Origin: an uncultured Candidatus Melainabacteria bacterium
GTDB lineage: Bacteria; Cyanobacteriota; Vampirovibrionia; Gastranaerophilales; Gastranaerophilaceae
Assembly (NCBI GenBank): GCA_934773085.1
Contig: CAKVMU010000087.1
Location: 1 to 7,243 of the forward strand
Direction of reading: 5' to 3'
DNA: 7,243 nt
The notes beneath the pieces were generated by a model. It did not search any database and had not been told where the DNA came from. It saw nothing but the letters and a program-made list of their open reading frames with translations. Both the position numbers and the translations under genes were made by a program. Each line of letters starts with the position of its first letter. Position 1 is the stretch's first letter. This document shows, piece after piece, positions 5,788 to 7,243 of this stretch.

Positions 5788-7116
5788 ATGTCATCAAACG
5801 ACAGATTAAAATGTTCATTTTGCGGAAAAACACAAGATCAGGTTAAGAAGCTTATAGCAGGACCGGATGTTTTTATTTGCGATGAATGTGTTGAACTTTG
5901 TAACGAAATTCTTGATGAAGAATTTTTTGAAGCAAAGGACAAGCCTGCGGGTGAGAAGAGTGAGGCAGCTTCAGAGGATGAAGAAAAAGCTATTCCGAAA
6001 CCGCATGAAATTAAAGCATATTTGGATCAACATATTGTGGGACAGGATGATGCAAAAAAAGTCTTGTCAGTTGCGGTTTATAACCATTACAAACGTTTGA
6101 AACATAATAAGAAAGAAGATACAAACGGTGTCGAAATTCAAAAATCAAACATATTGTTGGTTGGACCGACCGGTAGCGGTAAAACATTATTGGCTCAGAC
6201 ATTGGCGAAAATGTTAGACGTTCCGTTTGCGGTAGCTGATGCGACAACGTTAACGGAAGCCGGCTATGTTGGTGATGATGTTGAAAATATTTTGTTGAGA
6301 TTGTACCAGAATGCTGATTTTGATGCGAAAAAGGCAGAAAGAGGTATTATTTATATCGACGAAATTGATAAAATCGCAAGAAAATCTGAGAATACATCAA
6401 TTACAAGAGACGTTTCTGGTGAAGGTGTTCAACAAGCTTTGTTGAAGCTCATAGAGGGAACGGTTGCTAATGTACCGCCTCAAGGTGGAAGAAAACATCC
6501 TCAGCAGGAAATGATTCAAATTGATACAAGCAACATTTTGTTTATTGTAGGTGGTGCGTTTGTTGATTTGGATAAGATTATTGAACACCGTGTTAAAGAA
6601 GGTTCTTCTATCGGGTTTGGTAAATCAGCTCCGACTCAAGCGGAAAAAGAACAGGCTGCAGCTAGATTGCTTAAGAAATTGCAACCGGAAGATTTGTTGA
6701 AGTTTGGTTTGATACCGGAATTTATCGGCAGAATTCCTGTGTATGCAGTTCTTGATGCGTTAGATGAAGCAACTCTTAAAATGATTTTGACAGAGCCTAA
6801 GAACGCTGTGTTGAAACAATATCAATGCTTGTTGGCAATGGACGGAGTCGATTTGGAATTTGAACCGGAAGCAATTGATTTAATTGCACAAAAAGCGATT
6901 AAACGTAAAACCGGTGCAAGAGCATTGCGTTCTATTGTTGAAGAGTTGATGCTTGATATTATGTACGAAATTCCTTCTGATTCTTCAATCAAGAAATTTA
7001 CGATAACCAAAGAAATGGTTGAAAAGGAAGAAGAAAAAACGGAGACAACTTCTGAGTTGGGGGAGCATGCTGAGTTGATTCAGATGCCGAAACCATCTCA
7101 AGCAGAGAGTGCGTAA
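5788..7116 (+). CDS. clpX: ATP-dependent Clp protease ATP-binding subunit ClpX
   Basis: ClpX is a hexameric AAA+ unfoldase that recognises tagged proteins and threads them into ClpP. The 442 residues contain an N-terminal C4 zinc-binding domain (C9-x2-C12, C31-x2-C34), an acidic linker (about 41-69) and one AAA+ module. Walker A is GPTGSGKT at 126-133 and Walker B is IIYIDEID at 187-194. Pore loop 1 is GYVG at 159-162 and the RKH loop is at 235-237. The ClpP-docking IGF loop is at 275-277, the arginine finger region EFIGR ends at R315, and sensor 2 is GARALR with R378. All functional motifs are intact. AGGAG at 5778-5782 lies 5 nt before the ATG. The tail after about 410 is charged and ends PKPSQAESA, recalling cyanobacterial ClpX, as does [11 protein letters not shown] at 38-48. 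A strong terminator follows at 7139. Confidence 0.98.
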   Translation: MSSNDRLKCSFCGKTQDQVKKLIAGPDVFICDECVELCNEILDEEFFEAKDKPAGEKSEAASEDEEKAIPKPHEIKAYLDQHIVGQDDAKKVLSVAVYNHYKRLKHNKKEDTNGVEIQKSNILLVGPTGSGKTLLAQTLAKMLDVPFAVADATTLTEAGYVGDDVENILLRLYQNADFDAKKAERGIIYIDEIDKIARKSENTSITRDVSGEGVQQALLKLIEGTVANVPPQGGRKHPQQEMIQIDTSNILFIVGGAFVDLDKIIEHRVKEGSSIGFGKSAPTQAEKEQAAARLLKKLQPEDLLKFGLIPEFIGRIPVYAVLDALDEATLKMILTEPKNAVLKQYQCLLAMDGVDLEFEPEAIDLIAQKAIKRKTGARALRSIVEELMLDIMYEIPSDSSIKKFTITKEMVEKEEEKTETTSELGEHAELIQMPKPSQAESA

Positions 7117-7138
7117 ACAAAAAGCAGATATATTTGTG

Positions 7139-7173
7139 AGTCGGGTTCATCATACTGATGAACCCGACTTTTT
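7139..7173 (+). terminator. Strong intrinsic terminator after clpX
   Basis: AGTCGGGTTCATCA (7139-7152) pairs perfectly with TGATGAACCCGACT (7156-7169) around a 3-nt loop (TAC), giving a 14-bp stem followed by a run of five T at 7169-7173. It begins 22 nt after the clpX stop. This is the most convincing terminator in the window and marks the end of the clpP-clpX unit. Confidence 0.93.
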
Positions 7174-7183
7174 CACCCTTGGA

Positions 7184-7237
7184 GGAATTTGAATTCCCTC
7201 TCCTCGGAGAGGGTGGCACGAAGTGTCGGGAGAGGGT
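7184..7237. repeat. REP-like GC-rich palindromic repeat element
   Basis: CCCTCTCC (7196-7203) and GGAGAGGG (7206-7213) form an 8-bp inverted repeat. A second copy of the right arm, GGAGAGGGT, stands at 7229-7237. Between the two copies, GGCAC-GAA-GTGTC (7215-7227) forms a 5-bp stem with one G-T wobble. AT-rich GGAATT-TG-AATTCC (7184-7197) forms another inverted repeat on the left. The left arm can pair with either right arm, giving alternative folds. The pattern CCCTCTCC...GAGAGGGTGGCACGAAGTG resembles dispersed intergenic palindromes that I recall from many bacterial genomes, of the kind moved by RAYT (Y1 transposase-like) proteins. Base composition differs sharply from the surrounding DNA. 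The element may continue beyond the window, and copy number cannot be judged from one copy. Confidence 0.6.
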
Positions 7238-7243
7238 ATAGTG

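Noticed and set aside
6998..7219. A 73-codon minus-strand frame covering the clpX end, terminator and repeat
   Set aside because: Its start region is the palindromic repeat and it reads through the terminator stem; there is no protein-like composition or initiation signal.
1..7243. Search for CRISPR arrays, tRNA/rRNA genes, insertion sequences and known riboswitches
   Set aside because: No regularly spaced repeats, tRNA cloverleaf ends, transposase motifs or riboswitch-like leader were seen; the only repeat-type element is at 7184-7237.

Overview
The window reads as a compact, low-GC bacterial housekeeping segment with every gene on the + strand. It is most consistent with an anaerobic or microaerophilic bacterium, because an oxygen/NO-reducing flavodiiron protein and a rubredoxin lie side by side. 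The ruvX-end/DUF1292 pair and the tilS-hpt pair are arrangements familiar from Bacillota. However, ClpX (N-terminal stretch through CNEILDEE and a C-terminal tail ending PKPSQAESA) and ClpP ([20 protein letters not shown]) resemble the cyanobacterial versions. My best guess is a non-photosynthetic relative of cyanobacteria (Vampirovibrionia/Gastranaerophilales type, gut-associated). A Bacillota genome is the main alternative. This is inference from remembered family sequences, not from a search.

Region 1 (1-4980) looks like one long operon. It runs from the last 16 codons of a probable ruvX, through a small very acidic DUF1292 protein, a 446-residue protein made only of Clp N-terminal repeats (no AAA+ ATPase), tilS, hpt and a flavodiiron protein, to a 52-residue rubredoxin. 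Junctions from DUF1292 to the flavodiiron protein are 3 nt, an 8-nt overlap, a 1-nt overlap and 3 nt, which implies translational coupling. Rubredoxin follows after 45 nt with its own strong Shine-Dalgarno sequence. A hairpin at 4988-5009 probably ends this unit.

Region 2 (5011-7173) is the clpP-clpX unit. A 133-nt leader carries two plausible sigma-A-type promoters and an 18-bp perfect AT palindrome just before the clpP ribosome binding site. A 10-bp stem followed by GTTTT separates clpP from clpX and could lower clpX expression. A 14-bp perfect stem with a T-run terminates the unit. Both proteins have all their catalytic motifs and together should form the ClpXP protease.

Region 3 (7174-7243) is intergenic and holds a GC-rich REP-like palindromic repeat that runs close to the window edge.

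Most of the window is conserved core biology. The least explained item is the ATPase-less six-repeat Clp N-domain protein. Smaller oddities are a rubredoxin lacking both knuckle glycines, the clpP leader palindrome, the intergenic clpP/clpX hairpin and the REP-like element.
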